Positions 12,748-24,424 of a stretch of DNA of 64,000 nt are shown here, piece after piece. Location: assembly GCF_022201045.2 (NCBI RefSeq), contig NC_068557.1, forward strand, positions 27,009,501 through 27,073,500, given 5' to 3'. A model generated the notes under the pieces. That model searched no databases and was not told the DNA's origin. It was given only the letters and a program-made list of their open reading frames with translations. The translations under genes were made by a program, and so were the position numbers. The first letter of the stretch is position 1. Every line of letters starts with the position of its first letter. The stretch is from Citrus sinensis. Its lineage: Eukaryota; Streptophyta; Magnoliopsida; Sapindales; Rutaceae.

Positions 12748-15015
12748 ATCGTTGATGATGATTCTTATATTTCATGAAGTATCCCAAGTCGTGCTGAGGC
12801 GGCATCATGTAACTGACGAAGGTAATATTGATAGTTGTTCTTGAGATGGCATTGAGTGCAGTGAGAACATTATATTGGTCATGTCTTCAAGCTAAACCTC
12901 TCCAATAACTGCCTTCGGGGTTCTATCGGCTCCAATGTGATTGTTCCTCTAGGTTTTTTAAAATTAAATAAGTTAACAAATAACTGGGTATCGAGCTCCC
13001 GTTTTAATCCTTGTCCCATTTGGGAATTATTGAAGATGTCTACGAATTACCTTCGAATAAGAATTTTTAGTTATGTAAGTTAGTTTAGGGATTGCTTCCA
13101 ATTCGGGGCAGGGACCATGATCCCTACCTTCAAACTCGCCTCATTGTCATCCCTTCTGTAAAAGATCTTTTATAGTTTTACACATCCTTATAGTGCACAT
13201 ATTTTTACAAAACTAAAAGGAATTTTATGTCATATTATAATCATTAGTCTCATTTTATAAAGTGTGAATTTAAACATCTACGTCTAGACATTATCGTCCT
13301 CCATGTAAGGAGCATTTGAACACGCGATACAATTATATAACCATCTCGTACTGTTAACACTAAAACTTAACCAAATAACATCACTTGACAATGTCACTCA
13401 CAAGCGTTGTCGCTCAGACGTTCACTATTTTTTTTTTTTGTATAAAATATTCAGACTTAATAATATAAGATTGGTGAATTCAATTACATGAGTAGCTTTG
13501 TTTTTTTTTCCCCCCTTAAATCTCACCGAGAAGGAGTAACTGCAATTAGTGGAAGCAGGACATGACATGTTCGTTACATTTTGAAACACTTAAGTGTGCC
13601 TTCGGTTTTTATATTTCAAAACGCGTTTTTTATTTATTTATATAGTATAATATAGAAATGATTAGTTTTTAGTTAATTTAAAAATACATTTGTTAGTGTG
13701 TTTCTAAAACGGTATTTGAAAATAAAAAAGTGAGAATGGGTTTAGCTTTATGTCTTGAAAAACAAAGACAATAAAAGGGAATTTAGAGTTATCGCGTTAA
13801 AATAAATTATTATATGACAAAATAATAATAAAAAAAAAACAATTGCCCTTACACATTAACAAAAACCACAACAAATAAAAATTTAACAGTAATTTCACTA
13901 AAAAAAAAATGATAGAGAGAGGAATAAGGTTTGGGTGCTGTCTTGCTGGCCCCCCTAAAGAGTTACATTTACTAGATATTGAAAAGTGAACAAGTAGATG
14001 TGGAATCCGTACACTAAACACTATAAATATAAAACACCAATTTTTTTTTTATGATTTTCTTTGTTGATTTCGCAGACCAAATTGTTCTCGTTTTTACATA
14101 TATAAAAAATGATACGGTAAATAAGACCTACCAAACAAGTTTTTGTGTTTTCTATTTTTACAAAATGAAAAATGATGAACGAAAAATAATACCAAACAAT
14201 CCCTTAGAAACTTGTTGTATTGCATTCTCATAGTTTGGTGGCAGTAGAAACTCCAAACAACAAAACTTTTTCCCCTCACACTTCCGTCGTAGAAACTTGT
14301 TAATGCATATTATCATTTTTTTTAAACCAGTTATATAAAAAAAAAAAGTAGTAATTTCGTCTAACATCTTAAATAACCTCAAATTTTAAAAATAAGAATC
14401 AATAATTTAAAATGAAATAAGTGCAAATGCAATCTCAATGAGTCAATAAAAGAAAAAACATTAACTTTGAAATCACTTTGGATTATACTAGATAACCAAA
14501 TTCTGAAAATAATTCTCTTTAACAAATTCGTATCCTCCTTTTCATGAGTCCTCAATTTAATCACTAACTTGAGCATCAAAATATTCATTTTTACGTTAAG
14601 TTCTCAATTCAATAACTAGCTTAATTATCAAAGTGTTTATTTTAGTAGAATTACTGCAGAGTTGAAGATTATTGTAGGAAATGATCAACAACTTTCAATT
14701 TAAAAGATAAATTTGATTAAATTCCTAAGTATTGTCGTTTTTTAAAGTTTTGCACTTTCAATAATCACAAACACTGCAATAATTTTTTATGTTCAATTGC
14801 ATCAATTTTTTCTTTTCATCATTGCGATCATTTTTCCCATCCAATATCTTCAGTAAACCTTATTTTTTTTAATAACATTAATAGTTTAAATGAAGAAATT
14901 TTATTTTAAAAAAGTTAAACATACATATAAATTATGAATACAATCGATAAAATAATTTTTTTATACTAATAGTAGAAACATTTTGATTATGTATTTGCAC
15001 GAGACATTTTAATAA
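12748..15015. other. Intergenic, decayed repeats, no gene seen
   Basis: No coding sequence is recognisable. Around 12990-13140 a G/C-patterned block resembles the edge of a decayed repeat. Around 13590-14220 short strings common to plant MITEs occur ('accaaacaa', 'ttcaaaac'), but no terminal inverted repeats could be paired. Several poly-A and poly-T runs are present. Confidence 0.55.
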
Positions 15016-15626
15016 GGGTAAAATCTCATTGAGTCTCTATATTTTGAGGTTATTATTTATATAGTCCCTATGTTTTTAAAAATAGCTAAAAACATTTCTA
15101 CTGTTAAATTATTGATATCTCCGCCGTTATTTTTGTTCTTTTTTTTCTTTTGCAATATTACCCTCTTATAATCATTTTTTTTGGGACACTAATAAAAAGA
15201 AAAAAAATTAACTTGTCAATTTAATCCTAAAAAATAAAATAGAAACAAAAAAAAATATATATTAATTTTCGTGGAACACTCTGCTAAATAGTTAATATAT
15301 TAATTTTTTTATTAATTTGTAAAAATTAGTAATTTAATTTTTTATAATATTGGTTTTTGGACATATGTGAGCTTCCACAAAAATTAATATATGTTCTTTT
15401 TGTTTTTATTTTATTTTTGGGGTTAAATTATAATTTAATTTTTTTTTATTAATGTCTAAAAAAATTATTGTAAGATAATAATTTTGTAAAAGCAAGATAA
15501 GAAGAATAAAAAATAACAGTATAAATATTAATGATTTAACAATGAGAATATCTTAAGATATTTTTAAAAATATAGAAATTAAATGGATAATAACATCAAA
15601 ATATAAGGTTAAAGCAACTTTTGCTC
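15016..15626. mobile_element. Degenerate Mutator-like MITE, same family as the one at 32256
   Basis: The left end reads GGGTAAAATCTCATTGAGTC and the right end is a decayed inverted copy. Internal blocks 'tttttaaaaatag' with 'ttgatatct' are mirrored near the right end. It shares long stretches with the better preserved element at 32256-32802 ('gcaatattaccct', 'gacactaataaaaa', 'gtcaatttaatcct'). No target duplication remains visible. It is older than the 32-kb copy. Confidence 0.65.
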
Positions 15627-16101
15627 TTGTAACAATTTTGTATTTGGAAGGCACAAATTTATAGAAAATTGTTATCAAGTCTTTATTGCTTAGTAGGCCC
15701 ACTGCCATTGTTAACTACACTTGATTCGTGCCAAGTGGCAAATAGTACTGAGCAGACCTCAATCCCGCAAATTTGATGAGTGTGGTTTCCGTAATGGTTA
15801 ATGATTCGAACACTCAGAAAGCATGTGGTAAAAATTGTGCGACAAAGCAAAATGAAATGCAAAATAGTAGATTTGATGTTTTTGAAACTAAAAACGGAAA
15901 ATCATCAAATTTCTTGAAAATAAAAAACAATATCTCGGAGGCAGGTACTTAGTTAGGTATAGATTTATTTTAAAAGAAAATTGATACATAATTTATTACC
16001 AAAAAATATTACAAATTGAATCAAAATTAACTAATAATCCTTTAAGTGACACATTTAATGTAAGTTGAGATAAAACCAAAGTGATCATCTAATAGTTATT
16101 T
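15627..16101. other. Intergenic, nothing recognised
   Basis: AT-rich single-copy-looking sequence between two MITE relics. No ORF, RNA gene or paired repeat was found. Confidence 0.5.
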
Positions 16102-16276
16102 GAGTAATGATAGATATCTCAATTTTTTTTATCTCAAATTTTATCCCAAATGATACGTCACCCATTTATTTGATTGGTGATTCATGGCGAGATCTAAGTG
16201 AATTGATCGTGTTATCCTCACCAATCAATTAATAAATGTCATTTCATTTTAGATGTGTAGCTAGTACTATTGCTTC
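16102..16276. mobile_element. Small hairpin MITE relic
   Basis: Ends GAGTAATGATAG... and ...CTAGTACTATTGCTTC are imperfect inverted copies. The inner blocks near 16150-16182 and 16220-16248 are inverted ('atttgattggtga' against 'tcaccaatcaat'). The termini resemble those of the better preserved element at 44261-44449, so both may belong to one family. Confidence 0.45.
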
Positions 16277-17294
16277 AATCTAACTTATAAAAACCCGAAA
16301 TTAAAGAATACATGATAACATAAAAAAAAAAAAAAGTAAATTTTCATATTAAATAATACTCCAAACTTTGAGCTGAAATTACTTTAACTCAAGTCGTGGA
16401 AGGTCTTCGTACCAAAGAGGAACAGAAGATTAAAAGCTAATATTAACTTCTTTGTTTATTCAAACCATTCTAAAAATAAGTGGCGCACGTACGTGATTTG
16501 TGATTTAAAAAAAGTCTCTATTTTGAAATATTACAACACATTCCATTTTTAACCAATAAAAAATTAAAAAGCATATAAATGACATTTTTTTTTTTGGTCA
16601 ATTCAGACCAACCGAAGTTGAGCAGTAGTCAATTCACAAATGTGAAAAGCATTGAGGTGATGTAAATTAGGCACGTGACACCTATGCTATTAAACGAATT
16701 TTGTTTTATTAATCAAGGGAGCAAGCATCATTTAAATTTGGGTATGTGGAGTGGTGTGGACATTTCAGTTTCCACAAAATATGCATCTTCTCACCCATCT
16801 TCATCAATACAACAGTGCTAAAATTATAAAAACTGTGTAACCTGACACGTATGGGTCCTCCACCAAATTTAATGGCCACGGTGTATTCTCTATTACGACA
16901 AAATAAAAATAAAAATAAAAATCCCACAATATCAATAATTATTGTAGAAACAATAGTTGCGCTATTTTAATCATTTTGGCAATTTCTCTAATTTAGGCAA
17001 ATTACAGCTTCCAAAAAGTTTAATTCTCTTTGTGTATGCTCCCGTTTGGCTCGATTATGATCGGTTAATTATTGGACTATAATACGACTTATTATGCTGA
17101 ATTAGTGGTGGCTAAGTGGCTTTTATGAATAGCAAGTATGATTTATTGAGTTGGCTTATCAGATAGGTCTTGGCATTAGCTTTGGCTGGAATATTTTTTT
17201 TCATGTAATTGCAAGTAGTTTGAGCTCTCCTCGATGGATTTTCTTTGTACTCATATACAAAACTTCACCAATGTCAATGGTGTCGTATAAAATT
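16277..17294. other. Intergenic, nothing recognised
   Basis: AT-rich. The open reading frames here are short and lack any recognisable protein pattern. No RNA gene or convincing repeat was seen. Confidence 0.5.
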
Positions 17295-17569
17295 ATATGC
17301 GACTCTTATGATATTGAGATGTTATAATTTTTAAACTATAAATATCGTAAAAAAAATATAATTATAAAATAAAAATTAATATTATGTAGTAAATAAAATT
17401 TTTAAATAACAATTTTGATAAAATTAGTAAAAATATAGTAGATTTTTCATCATATTAGTATAAAATTAAATTAACGTAGCTTTTAAAATATAGTAATTAG
17501 TGTTTATCAAATGCTTTACTGCTGTATCTTTTAAGTTGTATCTGCCCAATTTCAATCCCAAATAAAACC
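17295..17569. mobile_element. MITE copy A (about 275 bp), uninterrupted relative of the 62-kb MITE
   Basis: Read on this strand it aligns along its length with the reverse complement of the MITE at 61996-62637 once the TRIM insertion there is removed. Shared strings include 'gtagtaaat', 'agtgtttatcaaatgcttta', 'ttttaag' and 'tctgcccaa', and the right end matches the inverted start of the other copy. It therefore preserves the empty site of the TRIM. Superfamily is unassigned. Confidence 0.7.
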
Positions 17570-19362
17570 TTAATCTTCTTTTGATTATTACATTGTAATT
17601 TTATTTATACTACAATGACAAGTCTCAGTCAACATTTAACAGCATTAATATGCAATTAAACAGAAAAATAGTATGACCCAAGAGTAGGCTCTAAAAATTA
17701 TAGAAATCTGCTCCGAATAAAATGAGAAGAATTCTACCCAACATATCACTTAAAGGACATAAAACTATTCCCGCAAAAATTGGGACAAGCCATCTTAAAT
17801 GTTCCGTGGGCAATTTTTTTATGATAAATTTTGCATTTGACGGTGTAATTTTTCATAAAAAGTTCGAAAGTGTTGTAGCTATATAAATATCTAATATTTT
17901 TAATTAACCAAATCTCTTTTCTAAGAAAATAGATATAAAAAAAAAAAAAAAAAAAATTCACAAAGTAATGCGGTTGTAGTAATTGTACCCCAAAATGGCG
18001 CAGGGCGCAGGCTGGAGTCCAAAAAACCGAAAAGGACGAGTCAATGGTTTTGATGACCCCATTTGGTCAAAACCGTAGTCAAACTGAACTCTGACCTCTC
18101 TCGTACGTCCTAGCTGGCACCCAGTCCTTTAAAATACGTTTAAATAAAACATGAAAAAAAAAAGTTTAAATAAGGTCGAAGACGTGGCACCCAGTCCTTT
18201 AAAGTCCCTCCTCAAAAGACGAAATTGACATTCACATTTCTGTTAAAAGGACAAAACTGTCCTCTTCTTCATGGCATCCCAATCGGGGTTGCTTTTGCTA
18301 ATAACAGAAGTTTTGGGGTCATTACTTATTTTTTTAATACTTTTTGCATGGTACTTGGTATTAGGAAGGGCTAAACCAAATGATTAGAGCCTTTGTTTTA
18401 GCCATGTTGTTTAGTCTTTTAATGAAGATTGTCTCTGCTTATCTTCTTGAGAAACTGTACTGTGTCTCGTGTACTAATATTAATCATGAAAACAACATGA
18501 AAGATTACAAGCCATAATTTTTCACCTTTTTATTTTTTTTAAGTTTCATCATTATTTAAACGGCATGTCAAAATTTTGTAAATGTGAGCAGGATATAAAC
18601 TTAAACTTTTTGGAAAAAAAATATTATTGATTTAATTGATTACTGATTAGTACCTACAAGTATACATAATTTTTTTGAATGAATTTAAAATTTCACCCAA
18701 ATCATTAACGTTCACGAATACAAATTATTAGTGTAGCGGACTAAAATGGGTACAAGTTATAATTTTATTTATTTATTTTAAAGAAATACCTTCTCATTAA
18801 ATAAATAAAATGAATGGAAATGGTTGATTGGTTATCTTTGGTTTCACTAGTCCAAGTGAAGTGCAAGATTTTCATACAAATTAATGCTCACAAAAGCACA
18901 TGTCAAAGTGTTAAATGTAATGGAGTTCAAAAAACAAAAAAGTGTTAAATGTAATGGTAATATTGTACACAACAGGGTATGAATGTGAGAATTGGAGTCT
19001 AAACCCTAAACCACGTGTGTGGGCAGAGGTAGCCATGTTTTATTACGCTCTCAATTCATGGAAACACCATAACTTTTTCTTTCCAATCTAATGTATACTT
19101 TCGCCTTGAAAAAGAACCTACTCTCCTCTCTCTCTCTGTGAAATTTTTTGGGGCTTGTAGATATGTCAGTTTGAATGGATTTGCTTGGCTTTTTCTTATA
19201 ATGATACCCTTGATCTCACCCACATCTACTCTCTCTCTCACTTTTATTTTTCTTCATCACTTTGATAGAAACTCACTGGCTTGAATGAGTGGTTTTGAAG
19301 GGGAGTATTTAAATCAAACTAAAAGCTCAAAAAGATTGAAATTTTTGAGGAAAATGAAGTTT
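17570..19362. other. Intergenic, upstream of the trihelix gene
   Basis: No coding sequence seen. The string 'ggcacccagtcctttaaa' occurs twice, near 18116 and 18186, a local duplication of about 70-bp period. A poly-A run lies at about 17940-17956. The last kilobase may hold promoter elements of the trihelix gene; none could be assigned. Confidence 0.5.
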
Positions 19363-19382
19363 GAGAGAGAGAGAGAGAGAGG
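19363..19382. repeat. (GA)n microsatellite upstream of the trihelix gene
   Basis: About ten GA units, roughly 415-435 bp before the start codon. GA repeats in plant promoters can be bound by BBR/BPC proteins; a regulatory role here is inference. Confidence 0.8.
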
Positions 19383-19740
19383 ATCTTAAACATATATAGG
19401 TAGCTACAGCCCATAGGTATATGTATATTACTCGTTTCATCATCTATAGATAGATGTTTGCTCATTTAATTATATCTTCTTGTACGAAACAAACAACCAG
19501 ACCCCATTTTGTGTTAGTGTACTCAAGTTTATTGAGCCATTACTGTTTCTTGTTTGGGCTCAAGCTGCCTAAATTAGCAATCTTAGTGAGATTTTGACTG
19601 AGTTGAAGCATTCCCATATCATATCCGAAGTCTCTCCCCAAAAGAGAGCATAAGACATAGATAAAAGACTCATTATTAGATAGATCACCAATTGTTCTGT
19701 CCCCTTCTCTTGCCTGTTGTCTCCTCTTCCTGAAATTAAA

Positions 19741-19760
19741 CTCTCTCTCTCTCTCTCTCT
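19741..19760. promoter_or_regulatory. (CT)10 tract in the probable 5' leader of the trihelix gene
   Basis: Ten CT units end about 36 bp before the start codon. CT-rich tracts are common in plant 5' leaders and core promoters. The position makes it likely to be transcribed. Confidence 0.6.
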
Positions 19761-19780
19761 TTTTAGGGCATTGCATTTGC

Positions 19781-19795
19781 ATGCATTTGTGGTGA
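19781..19795 (+). promoter_or_regulatory. Four-codon upstream ORF abutting the trihelix start
   Basis: ATG CAT TTG TGG TGA: a minimal upstream ORF whose stop lies one base before the main ATG at 19797. If transcribed, reinitiation or leaky scanning would govern main-ORF translation. Confidence 0.5.
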
Positions 19796-19796
19796 T

Positions 19797-21014
19797 ATGA
19801 CTGATCAAGGAGGTGACGGTGGTGGAGGGACTGGGATGAGGGAATACAGGAAAGGAAATTGGACAGTGAGTGAGACAATGGTGTTGATAGAGGCAAAGCA
19901 GATGGATGATGAGAGGAGAATGAAGAGAAGCAGTGGTGAAAGCAGTGAATCAAGAGGCAAACCAGCAGAGTTGAGGTGGAAATGGGTTGAGGATTACTGT
20001 TGCAGGAAAGGTTGTTTGAGGAGCCAAAACCAGTGCAATGACAAGTGGGATAATCTCATGAGAGATTACAAGAGAGTCAGAGACTATGAAAGAAAGTTAT
20101 TATCATCATCATCATCATCATCACCATCAGATCATGGCAATATTAAGGCTCAAAACGTTTCTTATTGGAAGATGGAGAAGAATGAGAGGAAAGAAAAGAA
20201 CTTGCCTACCAACATGTTGCCTCAGATATATGAGGCTCTGGTGGAGGTGGTGGAGAAGAAAGGAGCCGGTCAAAGGGTCATCGCCGGCGCCGGCGTCGGC
20301 GTGTCAGTTGCTTCTGGTTCTCATCCCCACGTAGGCTATATGGTTCAGCCAATTGCTGCTGCAGCTTCATTGCCTCCTATGCTGCAGCAGCAACATCATC
20401 AACCTTCGGCTCCAACTACAATGCTGCAGCCACAGCCACTGCCACTGCCGCCTCTGTCGTTGCAGCCACCGCCACCGCAACCACAAGCTGCTGTCCCCAC
20501 AGTAGGTACTCTTTCCTTCTCTCTCTCTCTTTCTAGCTCTCTCACAATATTCATTGTGTGATGATTTTCAGTTAGTATTGATTGGTTCTTGGTTCCATAT
20601 TTTTATGCTGTGGAGATCATATGTGGTAGCTCAGATTCTGATACGAGTGAGTATTCAGACTCACCGGCAAAGAGGAGAAAAAGAGGAGGAGCAGAAGGAG
20701 GTAGTGGGGATCAGCAGGGAACCAGTGCTGGCGCCACCGCCACTGCAAGTGCAAGCACTCCTCAAGAACTTGGAGCAGCTATTTCCAAAAGTGCTTCCAT
20801 TATAGCCGACGCAATTCAGTCCTGTGAAGAAAGAGAGGGGAGAAGACACAGAGACCTTGTAAGTTTGCATGAGAGAAGACTCAAGATTGAAGAATCTAAA
20901 ACTGAGATTAACAGAGAGGGCATTAATGGGTTGGTGGACGCCATTAACAAGCTTGCTAATTCTATCCTTGCTTTGGCCTCCTCCAGCAAGAACCAGCAGT
21001 CTGCTTCTAAATGA
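19797..21014 (+). CDS. Trihelix (MYB/SANT-like) transcription factor
   Basis: Coding exons 19797-20505 and 20635-21014, 362 residues, intron 20506-20634. Residues about 18-105 form the trihelix fold: the conserved tryptophans occur in GNWTVSE, LRWKWVED and CNDKWDNL, followed by RDYKRVRDYE. A serine run and SYWKM with a basic stretch follow. The middle is rich in proline and glutamine. Exon 2 begins DSDTSEYSDSP, then the basic AKRRKR as a likely nuclear signal, and ends in a charged coiled coil (HERRLKIEESKTEI). This layout fits the trihelix group with Arabidopsis At1g31310/At2g35640, nuclear and DNA-binding. A second acceptor at 20571 is also in frame and would add 21 mostly hydrophobic residues, but leaves a 66-nt intron, so I prefer 20635. 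Target genes are unknown. Confidence 0.9.
20506..20634 (+). other. Trihelix intron with two in-frame 3' splice sites
   Basis: The donor is GTACTC after a first-position codon base. CAG acceptors end at 20571 and at 20634; both restore the frame. Without splicing, the frame runs to a stop at 20559-20561. The longer intron is preferred because the shorter one is below usual plant length. Confidence 0.6.
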
Positions 21015-22514
21015 TCATAAATTAATGAAACCTTAATCATTAATCCCATTTTATTGTACATGAAACTCACTTAGAGTGAGATTATATTATTCTATCTACT
21101 AATATCTTAATTAAAATTCATTTCTCTTCTCTTTATATTTACTTATGGGCACGTAATATGTTAATCACAAACTAGGGTTAATTAATATCGGTCGTAAATC
21201 GTAATAGTAGCAGAAAGAAACTGTGTATTTTCACTGTTTCAATGAAGCTCTGTCTCTGTATCTACTGCCTCTCAATGATTAAGTAATGAAGTTATTGCAT
21301 GGATCGTTGGATTTAACTTTAACTAAGATCACCGTTTCATCTCAGCCATTCAATAACTGCAACTTGTAAACGTGAGTGGTCAAATTTTCATTATGCTATT
21401 GGTGGGAGTAAAGTAAAAGACTGGCAAAAGATTTTGCAGGAGCCAAGCATTGAGTGAAGTATATACCCTGCAGCCTGCACCTTTGGAATTGGAATCAAAA
21501 GTCTGTTACTCTTATGTAAAAGATGTTTCTAGCGGTAATAAATTTGATGATAATTTTTTTTTTTTTTTAAAAAGAAGAACTTTCTGTTAAAAATAAGTCT
21601 TTATTTAATTTTGATAATCTCCTTAAATTTTCGGATTATTTCAGTTAAACAATTTAAACTAATTAGGATTAACCAAAAAAAGAAAAAAAAAATTATTTTT
21701 TTAAAGTATTATTTTAACCTGCTATTAATGAGGGCTCTGCGAAAACACAGGTGAAGTGATGACAAAGTAGTAGATACCGACTAAACTATAGCGCAACGAA
21801 GTGGTTGCACGCGCCGAATGAAGCGAGTGGAGGGGGGTAGAAATACAGCTGTTGGGGCTGATCATTAAGAGGTCGAAATGTGAGAAGAAATGTTTTGCAG
21901 GTACAGAGAGCAGTGGGCAGTACTTCTCCCAGACCGGTCAAAGGCGACCGGTCAATAATCTCTGAGACAGTCCCCTAAAATTACGAAACTGCCATTCTGG
22001 TGCTATTATTGGTGTCAGTCCTGTATTCTCTTGTGAATGGCTGTGAGCCTGTGACAGAAGAAAAAAAATTGGAGAGGGAAAAAAAAAAAGAAGAAGCTGT
22101 GCTCTTTTACTTTTCTTTTTAAATTAAAAATATATTAATGTGCTCTTTTCTCTATTTCCAACTCAGAATTCAGAATAGAGAGGGCGAGGTGGAAGGGGGG
22201 GGGGGGGGGGCAGGGCATAATTGGCTAAAGATTTGGTAGCGTTCAGCCTTTGCTGTGTAATTTTATTTTTTCATGACAAAAAGCAAGTGAATGTACTATA
22301 AAGTTTGCCTTTTTCCTCTGTTATAATAAACTAGTTTTTGATAGTTGTTGATACAATGCCTTGATATATGATGGATACCTTCCCAGATTTTTTTTTATTT
22401 TTTCTATTATTATTATTTTGGTGTTTTATTTTTCTATCCTTAGTCAATTACTATGCAAAAGTTAAGATTATTGGCCCATAAAATATATATTCTATATGAT
22501 AAGACATGAAAATT
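21015..22514. other. 3' flank of the trihelix gene and intergenic DNA
   Basis: Includes the probable 3' UTR to about 21300. No second gene was seen. A 16-nt G run lies at 22195-22210, and the 9-mer 'gaccggtca' appears twice near 21931 and 21946 as part of a short direct repeat. The remainder is AT-rich. Confidence 0.5.
22195..22210. repeat. Poly-G run, 16 nt
   Basis: Sixteen consecutive G in an intergenic region. With the runs at 7941 and 57094 it forms a recurrent feature of this window. Confidence 0.9.
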
Positions 22515-22812
22515 AGGGGTGGGTAAATTTAGGTTCGAATTTTGGGTTAATCGGGTTGGAAAAAATATAACCCGAACTCAACCCAAACATGCGGTTCGAT
22601 CTGATTCGATTCGAATATATTCGGATCGAATAGAAGATTTATACTTGTTTTGGCTTTGATTTTTTTGTTTTTTTTAGATTTTCATATCGTATCGGTCAAA
22701 CCCCGATTCGATCAGGTTGGCCAAAATCTAACCCGATTGGGTTAGAGCCTTCATTAAAATTCGATCCGAACTTGAATTTTTCGGATTGGGTTGAGTTATT
22801 TACCCACCCTTA
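22515..22812. mobile_element. Short TIR element with GGGGTGGGTAAAT ends
   Basis: Starts AGGGGTGGGTAAAT and ends ATTTACCCACCCTTA, inverted copies apart from one base. The interior contains CG-bearing strings such as 'cgggttgg' and 'cccgaactc' that are also partly mirrored ('cggattgggttga'). It is a typical short non-autonomous plant DNA transposon. The flanking duplication is not clear. Confidence 0.6.
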
Positions 22813-24424
22813 ACGAAAACACCTTATGATGCACTTTTTAGTTTTTACTAAAATGATTTTTAGGCAGGCTAGCTAAAAGATAAGGTTTGCAAGTTGTTAG
22901 TAACTTATTGTTACCAACCTTTTTTTCCCTTTTTTTTTTTTTTTTTCACACAAGGTGTTTTTTTAATTAATTTATCTTTATTTTTATTTAACAAGATACA
23001 AGTTGTTACTGTTCTACAATAATTAAGATAGTTTTGCCAAGCCTCGGCAATAAATGATAAGTGAGACTTTTTCATTTGCCTGTAGATACCAACTTGCAAT
23101 GTAAGCGAGACTGTTTCATTAGTTTTCACTTTTCAGATCCATTTAGTGATGAAATGATGTTGACTCTTTTATAGAAACACCCACATCTTCAGTTGCCCCT
23201 GTCTTTTTTTTTTTGAAAGAGAGAGACAAATAAAATATATAAATGCTGAAAAGTGAAAAGTGAAAAATGAAAAATGTTTGCACAGTTCATAAATGTTATA
23301 TTTGACTATCTAAATGTCAAATGAATTTGTGACATAACTTATATGGAAGCTTGCATGTATAGTACAGTAAAATAAATCCACCACTCTTAAAATCTTAATT
23401 GTGTAACTTGGCTTAGTTGAACTAGAACTGTACAAGTGTGATTGTATTTGATTAATCAGGTAATTAAACGTACAAATATTATTAAATATGGTTTAATTTT
23501 TGCTCTTAATATTAAATTATACAGCGTACAACAAGGAACCAAACAAAACCTTGATAGGGAAAATGATAGGGACTTGTCTGACATAAATGGATAAATCTAA
23601 CCTTATTCATAAATGTATAAAAATGTGTGAAATGAACCTTGTAGGCCTTAAGTACATAGAGTGGCCCATTTAAAGGCCCACACAATCTCGGCTTCCGGAG
23701 ATATGGACCGATGAGTGAAAGACGAATCTTATGGCCTTTTGCAGTTACAATTGTTTATGATAATTTAAGTTTGAAATATTTTTGGAGCTTCCAAGAAATA
23801 GATAAATAAATACTTTGGAGAACTTTGTTTATAAATCAAATGCCACTTTGCCAACCCTTTATAAAATAAAATAAAAAAAAGTTATTTGTGCCACTGGGAG
23901 CTTCAGATTCATGTAATATCTAGTGAAAATTGAGAATATTTTTACTCTTAACTTGACATCTAAATGCTAGAATATTATTTCGATTTTAGATATATTTTTA
24001 CTCTTAACTTGATATTTATGCACAATATTACACAATCATTTCCAGTTTGTTCTGGATGATAATAATGCCTTAATTTGGTCTGTGTTATGTTGCTAGAGAG
24101 ACTATCTTTACATCACTAATTTTTACAAAGATATTGCTTTATTATATAACCAGTCCTTAATTGCATGCTTTAATTTATGCTATCATTTTCGGTGTTTTAT
24201 TTATTTTTTTAACCTTTTTATTTACTTATTTATTTTTGGTATTTATAAAAATATTACTGCTTTGCTTTGCCTCAAGTAACACGTTGGCATGACTTGTGGG
24301 AAAACTGCAGTTAGAAAAGAAAGGTGCGGCAGCAAGCGAGACGGGGAGCAACTGGCTTTGGCTGTGCTCGTGCCAGGTGGATGACGTGACGGTACAATTA
24401 AGAAACTAATGACAAATACATTAA
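22813..24424. other. Intergenic, no gene seen
   Basis: No recognisable coding or RNA gene. A phrase like 'tatttttactcttaacttga' occurs twice, near 23937 and 23994, as a small local duplication. Confidence 0.5.

Noticed and set aside
10450..13140. A larger element containing the solo LTR
   Set aside because: G-rich strings at both sides hint at ends, but they do not align as terminal repeats with enough length.
13590..14230. Possible MITE with 'accaaacaa' strings
   Set aside because: I could not pair the ends as inverted repeats or find a target duplication.
14051..14588. Cluster of short ORFs on both strands
   Set aside because: They are AT-rich chance frames dominated by Lys, Asn, Phe and Ile with no pattern.
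20086..20334. ORF with a histidine run
   Set aside because: It is a shifted-frame shadow of the serine run in the trihelix coding exon.
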